A stretch of 64,000 nt of DNA from an uncultured Clostridia bacterium (GTDB lineage Bacteria > Bacillota > Clostridia > Christensenellales > Borkfalkiaceae). Location of the stretch: the NCBI GenBank assembly GCA_949283125.1, contig CASDRK010000002.1, positions 62,001 to 126,000 on the forward strand, written 5' to 3'. The position numbers and the translations under genes were made by a program. Of the stretch, positions 50,757 through 59,188 are shown in pieces; position 1 is the stretch's first letter; each line of letters begins with the position of its first letter. The notes beneath the pieces are model-generated. The model was given only the letters and a program-made list of their open reading frames with translations. It had not been told where the DNA came from and ran no database searches.

Positions 50757-51598
50757 AGCATCACCACATAGCCGTACGCCGCGGGCCATATATCGAAGGC
50801 GTACACGTTGAGCAGGACCACGCCTGCTATCAGCGCGGCCGCCGCGAAAGCGGCGACGAGATCGCGCAGGGTGAACGAGAGCTTTTTATATTTGGTGCGG
50901 TTGGGCGAATTGGTGTAGCAGCGGGCGTCCATGGCGTCGCCCAGCTCCTCCGCGCGGCGGAAAGCGCTTATCAGCAGGGGTATGAGTATGGGTATCACGG
51001 CCTTGACGCGCTTTACGGGATTACCCGTTTCAAAATCGGCGCCCCTCGCCTTCTGCGCGGCGATTATGCGGTTTGTTTCGTCCATAAGCGTGGGTATGAA
51101 CCTCAGCGCTATGGACATTATGAGCGCGAGCGCGTGGACGGGAAATTTTATCGCCTTAAGGGGGCTGAGCAGGCTTTCCAGCCCGTCCGTCAGGCTGACA
51201 GGGGTAGTGGTGAGCGTGAGCAGCGCCGAGCCGAGCACGAGAAAGACCAGCCTGACCATGAGGAACACGGCAAACAGAACGCCTTCGAGATATATGTGTA
51301 TTATGCCCCACTGAACGAGCAGACGTTCGCCGCCGTGAAAAAACAGATTGAGGACGGACGTGAACGCCAGCAGAAAGATTATGCCCTTCACCGAGCGGAG
51401 CACGGAGCCCAAGGGGACCTTTGCCGCGACCACGGCGACCGCGGCGAACAGCGCGCACAGCGCGAGGCCGTAAAAGGTCTTTGACACGAACAGCGCGACG
51501 ATGTAGGCTATGAGCACGAGCAGCTTCAGACGGGGATCGAGCCTGTGAACGAAGGACTGCGCGGGATAGTACTGCCCGAAAGTTACGTCGTTAAGCAC
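50753..51598 (-). CDS. ecfT: ECF transporter transmembrane subunit EcfT
   Basis: Scaffold subunit of energy-coupling factor vitamin/metal importers; 281 residues with about five or six helices. LNDVTFGQYYPAQSFVHRLDPRLKLL is the typical start, and the coupling helices carry two Ala-Arg motifs (AQKARGADFETGN and DAMDARCYTN) that dock onto the ATPases. I choose the second GTG at 51598: it aligns with the family and has GGGGGT 8 nt upstream. The start overlaps the ecfA stop by 8 bp. Confidence 0.93.
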   Translation of the reverse strand: MLNDVTFGQYYPAQSFVHRLDPRLKLLVLIAYIVALFVSKTFYGLALCALFAAVAVVAAKVPLGSVLRSVKGIIFLLAFTSVLNLFFHGGERLLVQWGIIHIYLEGVLFAVFLMVRLVFLVLGSALLTLTTTPVSLTDGLESLLSPLKAIKFPVHALALIMSIALRFIPTLMDETNRIIAAQKARGADFETGNPVKRVKAVIPILIPLLISAFRRAEELGDAMDARCYTNSPNRTKYKKLSFTLRDLVAAFAAAALIAGVVLLNVYAFDIWPAAYGYVVML

Positions 51599-53453
51599 GG
51601 CACTCACCCCCTTCGAACGCCTGCTCCACCGCGCGGACGAAACCCTGCGGGGTATAGTCGCAGTCTATGTCTATGCCGCGCTCTTTAAGCGCGCGGCAGA
51701 CCTTTGCCGTCAGCGGCACGTCGAGACCGAGCGACAACAGCTCATCATAACGGGCAAACAGCTCGTGCGGGGCGGCGCAGGCAAATATTCTGCCTTCGGA
51801 CACCACGCATGCGCGGGTGCAGTTGCAGGCTATCTCGTCCATGTCGTGCGAGACGATAACTACCGTGCGGCACCAGTCGGAGTGCAGCGCGTGCAGCAGC
51901 TCCATTATCTCCTTTTTGCCGAGGGGATCGAGGCCGGCCGCGGGCTCGTCCAGCACGAGTATTTTGGGGCGCGTGACTATTACCCCGGCGATCGCCACCC
52001 GGCGCTTCTGTCCGCCGGACAGGTCGAACGGGGATTTTTCCGCGACCTCCGCGGGGTCCAGCCCCACGGCCGACAGCGCGGCATATACGCGCTCCTTCAC
52101 CTCCTCCGCGCTCAGATCCTTATAAAAATTTCTGAGCCCGAAGGCCACGTCCTCTTCCACCGTTTCGGCAAAGAGCTGATATTCGGGATACTGAAATACC
52201 ATCCCTACGTCCGCGCGCAGGGACAGAAAGTTGCATTTTTTATCGGACAAATCGTATCCGCCCACCGTTATCTTCGGCATATCCGGGGGCGTCTGACCCT
52301 TTTTGAGTTTGGGCGGCCTGTATTTTTTTTCGGCCTGAGGCAGCTTTATCAGCGCGTTGAGATGCTGTATCAGCGTGGATTTTCCGCTGCCGGTGTGGCC
52401 GATGACGCCGAAAAATTCGCCTTCGCCTATGTGCAGATCGACGCCGCGGAGCGCTCTGGAAGCAAACGGCGAGCTTGCGGAATAGGTGTACGAAAGGTTG
52501 CTTACGTCTATGTCCCACTGTCCGCGCATGGCGCCGCCGTCGGCGGGGACGCGGGGGGAGACGAGCTCCGTCAGACCGCGCGCGCGGGCGCAGGCGGCAA
52601 TGCCGTCGGCAAGTTCTTCGGGCTTAAGACAGGGAGGAACGCCTATGCCGCGCACGGCGAGCATGTTGGCAATTACGGTGATTTCGGGCAGGCACAGGTT
52701 ATAAGTGACGAGGGCCTCGCCGTTTTCAAAAATCTCCTTCGGGGCGCCCTGCATGACTATTTCGCCGCGGTTCATTACAATGGTGCGGTCGGCCAGCAGC
52801 GCCTCCTCCATAAAGTGCGTTATCAGCAGAACGGTCATGCCCTCCTCCCTGTTCAGGCGGCGGACGACGTCGATGACCTCCCTGCGGCCTTTGGGATCGA
52901 GCATGGCGGTGGACTCGTCCAGAATGAGGATATCGGGGCGGATGGCAAGCACGCCAGCGATGGCTATGCGCTGCTTCTGCCCGCCCGAAAGCCGGGTGGG
53001 CGTGGAATTGCGGTACTGCGACATGCCCACTGCGTCAAGGGCGGATTGTATTCTGCGCCCTATCTCCTCGCGCTCGACGCCGAGATTTTCGGGGCCGAAC
53101 GCCACGTCGTCTTCCACGATGGACGCCACCATCTGATTGTCGGGATTCTGAAAGACTATGCCCGCGTGGCGGCGCACGTCGAACACGCTTTTGGGGTCGG
53201 AGGGGTCGAGCCCCCAGACCGAAACCGAGCCCTCGTCTGCCTGCAGAAGACCGCAGACGAGCCTGGCGAGCGTGGATTTGCCCGAGCCGTTGTGGCCGAT
53301 GACGGAGACGAATTCGCCCTTTTCGACTGTGAACGAGACGCCGTTGACGGCGGCCGTCTTGCTTTCGGGATACCAGAATTTTACGTTTTTGAAGGATACA
53401 GCGGCGCACTCCCCGCCTTCGGGACAGTCTTCCGCAACGTTGGACCGGGTCAT
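51591..53453 (-). CDS. Fused EcfA1-EcfA2 ATPase of an ECF transporter
   Basis: A 620-residue single chain in which both ECF ATPases are joined. Half 1 (about 20-275) has Walker A GHNGSGKST, Q loop FQNPDNQ, LSGGQKQR and Walker B LILDESTAMLDP (EcfA1 type). After a linker, half 2 (from about residue 315) has GHTGSGKST, FQYPEYQ, LSGGQKRR and LVLDEPAAGLDP (EcfA2 type). No stop or ribosome site interrupts the linker. I choose the ATG at 53453 with AAGGA 7 nt upstream. It powers uptake with EcfT and unlinked S components; none is nearby. Confidence 0.92.
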   Translation of the reverse strand: MTRSNVAEDCPEGGECAAVSFKNVKFWYPESKTAAVNGVSFTVEKGEFVSVIGHNGSGKSTLARLVCGLLQADEGSVSVWGLDPSDPKSVFDVRRHAGIVFQNPDNQMVASIVEDDVAFGPENLGVEREEIGRRIQSALDAVGMSQYRNSTPTRLSGGQKQRIAIAGVLAIRPDILILDESTAMLDPKGRREVIDVVRRLNREEGMTVLLITHFMEEALLADRTIVMNRGEIVMQGAPKEIFENGEALVTYNLCLPEITVIANMLAVRGIGVPPCLKPEELADGIAACARARGLTELVSPRVPADGGAMRGQWDIDVSNLSYTYSASSPFASRALRGVDLHIGEGEFFGVIGHTGSGKSTLIQHLNALIKLPQAEKKYRPPKLKKGQTPPDMPKITVGGYDLSDKKCNFLSLRADVGMVFQYPEYQLFAETVEEDVAFGLRNFYKDLSAEEVKERVYAALSAVGLDPAEVAEKSPFDLSGGQKRRVAIAGVIVTRPKILVLDEPAAGLDPLGKKEIMELLHALHSDWCRTVVIVSHDMDEIACNCTRACVVSEGRIFACAAPHELFARYDELLSLGLDVPLTAKVCRALKERGIDIDCDYTPQGFVRAVEQAFEGGECRA

Positions 53454-53491
53454 TTGGTTTTCCTTGGATATATAATGTATCTGTGCCATTA

Positions 53492-53520
53492 AGTATAGCA
53501 GATAACGCAGGCTTTAACAA
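53492..53520 (-). promoter_or_regulatory. Promoter of ecfA-ecfT-truA
   Basis: TTGTTA (53515-53520), a 17-bp spacer and TATACT (53492-53497). Transcription would start after the first upstream ATG, supporting the chosen start at 53453. No riboswitch is visible in the short leader. Confidence 0.6.
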
Positions 53521-53667
53521 CAATTTATGGCGGTAAAAATGTGAAATGCAGCTGAAATATTTTGCGGCGTGCGCGCGGCCCGGGCGCGCATCGCGCGGCG
53601 CAAAAACGCGCCGCGCGATGCGCGGAAACAAAAATCGATAATTTAATGTCGGTTTTTTTTGATATGA

Positions 53668-53699
53668 GTGTTGACAATTAACACAACGTGTTTTATAAT
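53668..53699 (+). promoter_or_regulatory. nifJ promoter with operator-like dyad
   Basis: TTGACA (53671-53676), a 17-bp spacer and TATAAT (53694-53699), a perfect promoter. GTGTT-N7-AACAC (53668-53684) covers the -35; a further GTGTT (53688-53692) gives a third half-site. The 18-bp site matches the one at the exchanger promoter. It resembles a Rex operator but with half-sites one base closer. Confidence 0.8.
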
Positions 53700-53814
53700 T
53701 GAATAGCAAAGCAATGCGGAGATATTTTTTACAGGGTGCGCCCGCGCGCGCCCGTTATCCCGCGCTTCAGTTTAAGAAAATCATAATCATATTTAATTTA
53801 TCGGAGGTTTCTTG

Positions 53815-56800
53815 ATGAAAAAACTGACTATCGACGGCAATACCGCCGCCAGCCACGTTGCGTATGCTTTTTCGGAAGTAGCCGCAATCTATCCCATCAC
53901 CCCCTCTTCGCCCATGGCGGAGATAGCGGATGAATGGGCTACCGGTGGCAGAACAAACATGTGGGGACAGAAGGTCAAGATCGCGGAAATGCAGTCCGAA
54001 GGCGGCGCTGCCGGCGCCGTGCACGGCGCCCTTTCCGCAGGCGCGCTTACGACCACCTACACCGCTTCGCAGGGTCTGCTTTTGATGATCCCCAACATGT
54101 ACAAGATCTCAGGCGAGTTGCTGCCCATGGTCATGCACGTTTCGGCGCGCGCGCTTGCGGCTCACTCCCTCAACATCTTCGGCGACCACGCCGACGTTAT
54201 GGCCTGCCGCCAGACCGGCTTTGCCATGATATGCGATTCCTCCGTGCAGGAAGTCATGGACCTCGCGCTCGTGGCTCATCTTTCCACGCTTAAGTCCAAG
54301 GTTCCCTTCATCAACTTCTTCGACGGCTTCCGCACCTCGCACGAGGTTGCAAAGATAGACGTCTGGGACGAAGCCGACGACTACAAGGAGATACGCGACA
54401 TCTGCGCCGAGGTGGGTCTCGACGCCGACATAGCCGACTTCAAGAGCCGTTCGCTCAACCCCGAACACCCCATACAGAAGGGCACGGCGCAGAACGGCGA
54501 TACATACTTCCAGAACAGGGAGACCGCAAACAGCTATTATGCAGCAGCCCCCGCCATCGTTCAGAAGATGATGGACGTGGTTTCGGCCAAGTGCGGCAGG
54601 AAATACCACCTGTTCGACTACGTCGGCGCAAAGGACGCCGAGGAAGTCATCGTGTGCATGGGCTCCGCATGCGAAACCATAGAGGAGTCCATAAACAAGC
54701 TCAACTCCATGGGCAAAAAGTACGGCCTTGTAAAGGTAAGGCTGTATCGTCCCTTCGTTGCGGACGCGCTTGTGGCGGCCATCCCCGCAAGCTGCAAAAA
54801 GCTTGCCGTGCTGGACAGGACGAAGGAACCCGGCAGCCTCGGCGAGCCCCTGTACCTCGACGTATGCTCGGCTCTGCTTGAAAAGGGCGTTACCGGCATA
54901 AAGGTGGTTGGCGGCCGTTACGGCCTCGGCTCCAAGGAGTTCACCCCCTCCATGGTGCTTGCAGTTTACAAGAACCTTGAAAAGAAAGAGCCCAAGAACC
55001 ACTTCACCATCGGTATATACGAAGACGTTACCAACACCTCGCTCGACTTCTCCGAAAAATTCGACGCCGCTCCCGCAGGCTCCACTTCCTGCAAGTTCTA
55101 CGGTCTCGGCTCGGACGGCACCGTCGGCGCGAACAAGAACTCCATAAAGATAATAGGCGACCATACGGACAAGCACGCGCAGGCGTACTTCTTCTATGAC
55201 TCCAAAAAGTCGGGCGGCATAACCGTTTCCCACCTCCGTTTCGGCGACACGCCCATACAGAGCGAATACCTCATCGACTCCGCCGACTTCGTTCAGTGCT
55301 CCAACCCCTCGTACGTCACCCGCTACGACATGACGAGCGACATAAAGGACGGCGGCACGCTGCTCATCAACACCGACGCGACCACGGTTGAAAAGCTGGA
55401 AGAATTCCTGCCCGCAAAGGTAAAGCAGGACATAGCCAAAAAGCACATCAACCTGTATGTGATCGACGCCATCCACATCGCCGGCAAGCTGGGCCTGAAG
55501 GGCAGGACGAACACCATACTCCAGTCCGCGTTCTTCCGCGTAAATCCCCAGATCATGCCCTATGACAAGGCCGTGGAATACATGAAGTACATGGCCAAGA
55601 AGTCCTTCGGCAGAAAGGGCGACGCCGTCGTTCAGATGAACTACGACGCCATAGACTCCGCCGCGGGCGACAACCTTATCAAGATAGACGTGCCCGCTTC
55701 GTGGGCAAACGCAACCACCGGCGCGGCAATGGTGGAAGGACATGCCGACAAGTATTATCAGGAGATAATCAAGCCCATCCTCTACCTCAAGGGCGACGAG
55801 CTCAAGTCCTCGCAGTTCAATGCCGACGGCCACGTTCCCACCGGCACCACCAAGTTTGAAAAGCGCGGCGTCGCCGTGCTCGTTCCCGAGATCATTCAGG
55901 ATAAGTGCATTCAGTGCGGCACCTGCTCGTTCGTGTGCCCTCATGCCTGCCTGAGACCCGCCCTCGTTGCCGAAGGCGCCGAAAAGCCCGCAACGATGGA
56001 GATGAAGAAGGCCATAGGCCTGCCCGGCTACGAATACAAGATGCAGGTATCCCCCCTCGACTGCATGGGCTGCGGCGTATGCGCCACCGTCTGCCCCGTA
56101 AAGGACGGCGGAGCCATAAAGATGATACCTTTGGCCGAATCGCTTGAAAAGGGCGAAGAACAGAACTGGGATTACGCCGTGGATCTTCCCCCCGTCGACA
56201 CTTCCAAGTTCAAGAAGGAGACCGTAAAGGGCTGCCAGTTCTGCACCCCTCTGTTCGAGTTCTCCGGCGCGTGCGCCGGCTGCGGCGAGACGCCTTACGT
56301 AAAGGTAATCACCCAGCTGTTCGGCGAGGACATGATAATCGCCAACGCAACGGGCTGCTCGTCCATCTACGGCGGCTCCTCCCCCACCTGCCCCTACACG
56401 ACCAACAAGGCCGGCCACGGCCCCGCATGGGCAAACTCGCTGTTTGAAGACAACGCCGAATTCGGCTACGGCATCGGCCTTGCATACGAGACGAGAAGAA
56501 ACACCCTTAAGGGCAAGGTTGAAAAGCTTGCTTCCGTAAACGAAGAATGCAAACCCGCCTGCGAAGCGTGGATCGCCGCATTCGACAACCGCGAGGAGAG
56601 CAAGAAGGCTTCGGCCGAGCTTGTAAAGGTGCTTGAAAGCTGCAAGAAGTGCGACGCATGCAAGGGCATCATAGAAGATATCCTTGCCGCGAAGGACTGC
56701 CTTGCCAAAAAATCCGTATGGATATTCGGCGGCGACGGCTGGGCATACGACATCGGCTACGGCGGACTTGACCACGTGCTCGCTTCCGGCGAAGACGTAA

Positions 56801-57342
56801 ACGTGCTCGTGCTCGACACCGAAGTTTACTCCAACACCGGCGGACAGGCTTCCAAATCCACCAATATCGGCGCCGTTGCAAAGTTCGCTTCGGCCGGCAA
56901 GAGGATAAAGAAAAAGGATCTGGGCATGATAGCCAAGACCTACGGCTACGTATATGTGGCGCAGTGCTCCATGGGCTCCAATCCCGCACAGTTCTTAAAA
57001 GCCATATCCGAAGCGGAAGCTTATCACGGACCTTCGCTGATAATCTGCTACGCTCCCTGCATCAACCACGGCATCAACATGACCAAGAGCCAGCTTGAGG
57101 AAAAGGCGGCCGTGGACTGCGGTTACTGGCAGCTTTACAGGTACAACCCCGAAGGCGAAGTGTTCACTCTCGACAGCAAGGAACCCAACTACGACAACTA
57201 TCAGTCCTTCCTTGCGGGCGAAACGAGATACTCCTCGCTTGTAAAGACTCAGGGCGCAGACGTTGCGGCCGAGCTCTTCAAGAAGACCGAAGAGAGCGCA
57301 AAGGAACGCCTTGAAGGCTACAAGAAGCTTGCAGGCAAATAA
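53815..57342 (+). CDS. nifJ: Pyruvate:ferredoxin (flavodoxin) oxidoreductase
   Basis: Oxidises pyruvate to acetyl-CoA and CO2 and reduces ferredoxin; 1175 residues, the normal single-chain form. Domain order: pyruvate-binding N-terminal domains (EVAAIYPITPSSPMAE), the linker domain, two 4Fe-4S clusters (CIQCGTCSFVCPHAC and CMGCGVCATVCPVK, near residues 698 and 755), the proximal cluster loop (GACAGCGETPYVK) and TPP binding in GGDGWAYDIGYGG and TEVYSNTGGQ. The ATG at 53815 follows GGAGGT by 6 nt. A strong terminator follows. Codon use is strongly biased (AAG, GGC, TCC), as in highly expressed genes. Confidence 0.98.
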   Translation: MKKLTIDGNTAASHVAYAFSEVAAIYPITPSSPMAEIADEWATGGRTNMWGQKVKIAEMQSEGGAAGAVHGALSAGALTTTYTASQGLLLMIPNMYKISGELLPMVMHVSARALAAHSLNIFGDHADVMACRQTGFAMICDSSVQEVMDLALVAHLSTLKSKVPFINFFDGFRTSHEVAKIDVWDEADDYKEIRDICAEVGLDADIADFKSRSLNPEHPIQKGTAQNGDTYFQNRETANSYYAAAPAIVQKMMDVVSAKCGRKYHLFDYVGAKDAEEVIVCMGSACETIEESINKLNSMGKKYGLVKVRLYRPFVADALVAAIPASCKKLAVLDRTKEPGSLGEPLYLDVCSALLEKGVTGIKVVGGRYGLGSKEFTPSMVLAVYKNLEKKEPKNHFTIGIYEDVTNTSLDFSEKFDAAPAGSTSCKFYGLGSDGTVGANKNSIKIIGDHTDKHAQAYFFYDSKKSGGITVSHLRFGDTPIQSEYLIDSADFVQCSNPSYVTRYDMTSDIKDGGTLLINTDATTVEKLEEFLPAKVKQDIAKKHINLYVIDAIHIAGKLGLKGRTNTILQSAFFRVNPQIMPYDKAVEYMKYMAKKSFGRKGDAVVQMNYDAIDSAAGDNLIKIDVPASWANATTGAAMVEGHADKYYQEIIKPILYLKGDELKSSQFNADGHVPTGTTKFEKRGVAVLVPEIIQDKCIQCGTCSFVCPHACLRPALVAEGAEKPATMEMKKAIGLPGYEYKMQVSPLDCMGCGVCATVCPVKDGGAIKMIPLAESLEKGEEQNWDYAVDLPPVDTSKFKKETVKGCQFCTPLFEFSGACAGCGETPYVKVITQLFGEDMIIANATGCSSIYGGSSPTCPYTTNKAGHGPAWANSLFEDNAEFGYGIGLAYETRRNTLKGKVEKLASVNEECKPACEAWIAAFDNREESKKASAELVKVLESCKKCDACKGIIEDILAAKDCLAKKSVWIFGGDGWAYDIGYGGLDHVLASGEDVNVLVLDTEVYSNTGGQASKSTNIGAVAKFASAGKRIKKKDLGMIAKTYGYVYVAQCSMGSNPAQFLKAISEAEAYHGPSLIICYAPCINHGINMTKSQLEEKAAVDCGYWQLYRYNPEGEVFTLDSKEPNYDNYQSFLAGETRYSSLVKTQGADVAAELFKKTEESAKERLEGYKKLAGK

Positions 57343-57366
57343 TAAAAAGAAATCTCCAAATATTAG

Positions 57367-57405
57367 CGGGGCAAGGCCACAGGCCTTGCCCCGTTCATTT
57401 TTTTC
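57367..57405 (+). terminator. Terminator of nifJ
   Basis: CGGGGCAAGGCC, ACA and its complement form a 12-bp stem followed by TTCATTTTTTTC. Confidence 0.9.
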
Positions 57406-57895
57406 TCCGGCGGATACCGCCTGGTTTTGCGGCGCCACGCCCGGTCGGCTGCCCTGTTCCGCCCATCCCCGCGACGGACTTCCGCGCCTTTGCTGCGGGC
57501 GTGAAATGCGCAATGCCTGCTACGCGGCGGCGCGCGGCCCCGCCCTGACAAACCGATGTCCCCGCACAGGCACGCGCCGCGCCGGGCGGATTGAAGGACG
57601 CACCTGCCGCGTGGAACGCACGCATGCGCGCATGTGCACATGATTAATAATACAGAATATACAATTGATACTGTTAATACAAAATAGACGACCGCCGAGC
57701 GGAGACACAACCGGCTTCCGTCTGAACGGCACGGGACAATCGACACAATATCTTTCGCGAGGAGATTGGCTCAATCCGGTTTAATTTTCGCTTTTCCGCG
57801 GACAAAATGCACTTCCGCCAAAATCATTCATACATTGCGCCGGCTGTTTGTCCGTCTTTGGCGGCACCTGAGAGCTTGTCCGGGCCGAAAGCTGC
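57406..57895. other. Gap without a supported gene
   Basis: About 490 bp after nifJ. Several short ORFs on both strands are rich in Arg, Ala and Pro and look like frame shadows of GC-rich non-coding DNA. An AT-rich patch near 57645-57695 could hold a promoter but no gene follows. I find no recognisable structured RNA. Confidence 0.45.
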
Positions 57896-57942
57896 CGAAA
57901 ATTCAGCCCGCCTGCGCTTAACGCAGGCGGGCTGAATTTTCG
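57896..57942. terminator. 21-bp hairpin after the aldose-epimerase-like gene
   Basis: CGAAAATTCAGCCCGCCTGC begins a perfect 21-bp stem with a 5-nt loop, 15 bp after the stop of the leftward gene. It carries internal A and T runs at its base. Confidence 0.75.
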
Positions 57943-57956
57943 TTTTAATGCGGTCT

Positions 57957-58778
57957 TCAGGACTTGTCTATGGTGAGCGTGTACGAAAACGCGCGTCCGG
58001 CGCCGTCGTCGAAGTTGATGAAGGGCTTCAGCGAAAGTTCCCTCGGGGCGGCGGGGAAATCGTTGATGCCCCACCAAGGCTCGGCGCATATGTAATCGCC
58101 TTCGTCTTCGTTCGACCAGAACGCCCAGACAGGGCAGGAGCTGTTGAAAGTGTATGAATAGCCGTCCGCAACGGACAGAACGATGTCGCCGTGCAGTCCG
58201 CCGAGCTGCAGAGTTTTGCACTCTTTGAACAGTGCCTTGTCGGCCACGATGCGGCCGAGCGACAGCGAGCGGGAGCAGTCGCGGCCGAGCGGATACTCCG
58301 TCGCGTTTTCCCCGCCGGAAAATTCCACCACGGCCGAACCGCCGGGAGCTTTGAGTCCGGGATGACCGCCGACGTAAAAGGGCATTGCCCCGTCCTTGGA
58401 CTGAACGAAGTAAGTGACCTTTAAACTGTTTGCCCTGAGCTCGTAGCGGAGCATGAACAGAAAGGCGAAAGGATAGGTCTTTAAAGTCTCCTCGTTCTCC
58501 TCCAGCGAAAACTGAATGAAGGATTCGCCGATATCGACGACATTGAGTTTTGAATAGCGCACGACGCCGTGCGAGCGGGGCGAATAGGTCTGTCCGTTGA
58601 CGGTGTATGGCCCGGCGTGGCCGATCACGGGGAAGATGACCACGTCGCGGCTGCCCCACGCGCTGCCGCCCTGCCAAAGGCGTTCCTCGCCTTCGGGAAG
58701 ACAGATCAGCGAGCGCATGCAACCGCCCTCGTCCGTGACGGTGAGCTGAAGTTTATCCGATCTGATAGTGTAATCCAT
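57957..58778 (-). CDS. Aldose 1-epimerase family protein (LacX/GalM-like)
   Basis: A 273-residue beta-sandwich enzyme of the aldose epimerase superfamily. Signs are RDVVIFPVIGHAG, SPRSHGVVRYSKL (catalytic His), MPFYVGGHPGLKAP (second His) and AEPWWGINDFP near the C-terminus (where the catalytic Glu region lies). The shape agrees with the LacX-like subgroup, which interconverts sugar anomers or phosphosugars of unknown kind. AAGGAG lies 8 nt before the ATG. It stands between the hit gene and the gap. Confidence 0.87.
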   Translation of the reverse strand: MDYTIRSDKLQLTVTDEGGCMRSLICLPEGEERLWQGGSAWGSRDVVIFPVIGHAGPYTVNGQTYSPRSHGVVRYSKLNVVDIGESFIQFSLEENEETLKTYPFAFLFMLRYELRANSLKVTYFVQSKDGAMPFYVGGHPGLKAPGGSAVVEFSGGENATEYPLGRDCSRSLSLGRIVADKALFKECKTLQLGGLHGDIVLSVADGYSYTFNSSCPVWAFWSNEDEGDYICAEPWWGINDFPAAPRELSLKPFINFDDGAGRAFSYTLTIDKS

Positions 58779-58849
58779 TGCAATGCTCCTTAATTACATG
58801 GCTGTTTGACGCGCCCGTACGCGCGGCATTGCGGCCGAAGCGGCCGCGT

Positions 58850-59188
58850 CTACCAGGGCAGCTGCTCGCCGCCGAGGATATGAATATGCAGATGAAAGAC
58901 CGTCTGTCCCGCGTCGTCGCCCTGATTTATGATCAGACGATAGCCGCCCGCGCAGCCGTTTTCCGCCGCCACGGAAGGTATGACCGACAGCATGTGCGAG
59001 AGCGCCGCCGCGCGGCCGTCGTCCGCTTCGGACAGCAGCTTGAAGTGATCCTTGGGCACCGCCAGAAGGTGCACCTTTGCCTTGGGCTCTATGTCTTTGA
59101 AAACCAGCATGACATCGTCCTCGTACACCTTGGAAGAGGGGATCTCGCCCCTGATGATTTTGCAGAAAACGCAGTCATTATTCAACAT
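58850..59188 (-). CDS. hit: HIT-family hydrolase
   Basis: A 112-residue nucleotide hydrolase or transferase of the histidine triad family. NNDCVFCKIIRGEIPSSKVYEDD is the HinT beginning, HLHIHILGG is the HxHxH active site near the C-terminus, and CxxC (CVFC) may hold zinc. It probably hydrolyses AMP-lysine-type phosphoramidates. I choose the ATG at 59188 with AAGGAG upstream; the start overlaps the end of the PrsW-like gene by 11 bp. Confidence 0.94.
   Translation of the reverse strand: MLNNDCVFCKIIRGEIPSSKVYEDDVMLVFKDIEPKAKVHLLAVPKDHFKLLSEADDGRAAALSHMLSVIPSVAAENGCAGGYRLIINQGDDAGQTVFHLHIHILGGEQLPW

Noticed and set aside
53668-53685. A canonical Rex operator at nifJ
   Set aside because: The half-sites TGTTGA and TTAACA are separated by 3 bases where Rex needs 4, so I call it only operator-like.
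54109-56775. An 888-codon minus-strand ORF
   Set aside because: It is fully antisense to nifJ and arises from the strong codon bias of that gene.
57265-57774. Arg/Pro-rich ORFs after nifJ on both strands
   Set aside because: They overlap the nifJ terminator or lack starts and domains; they are GC-driven open frames.
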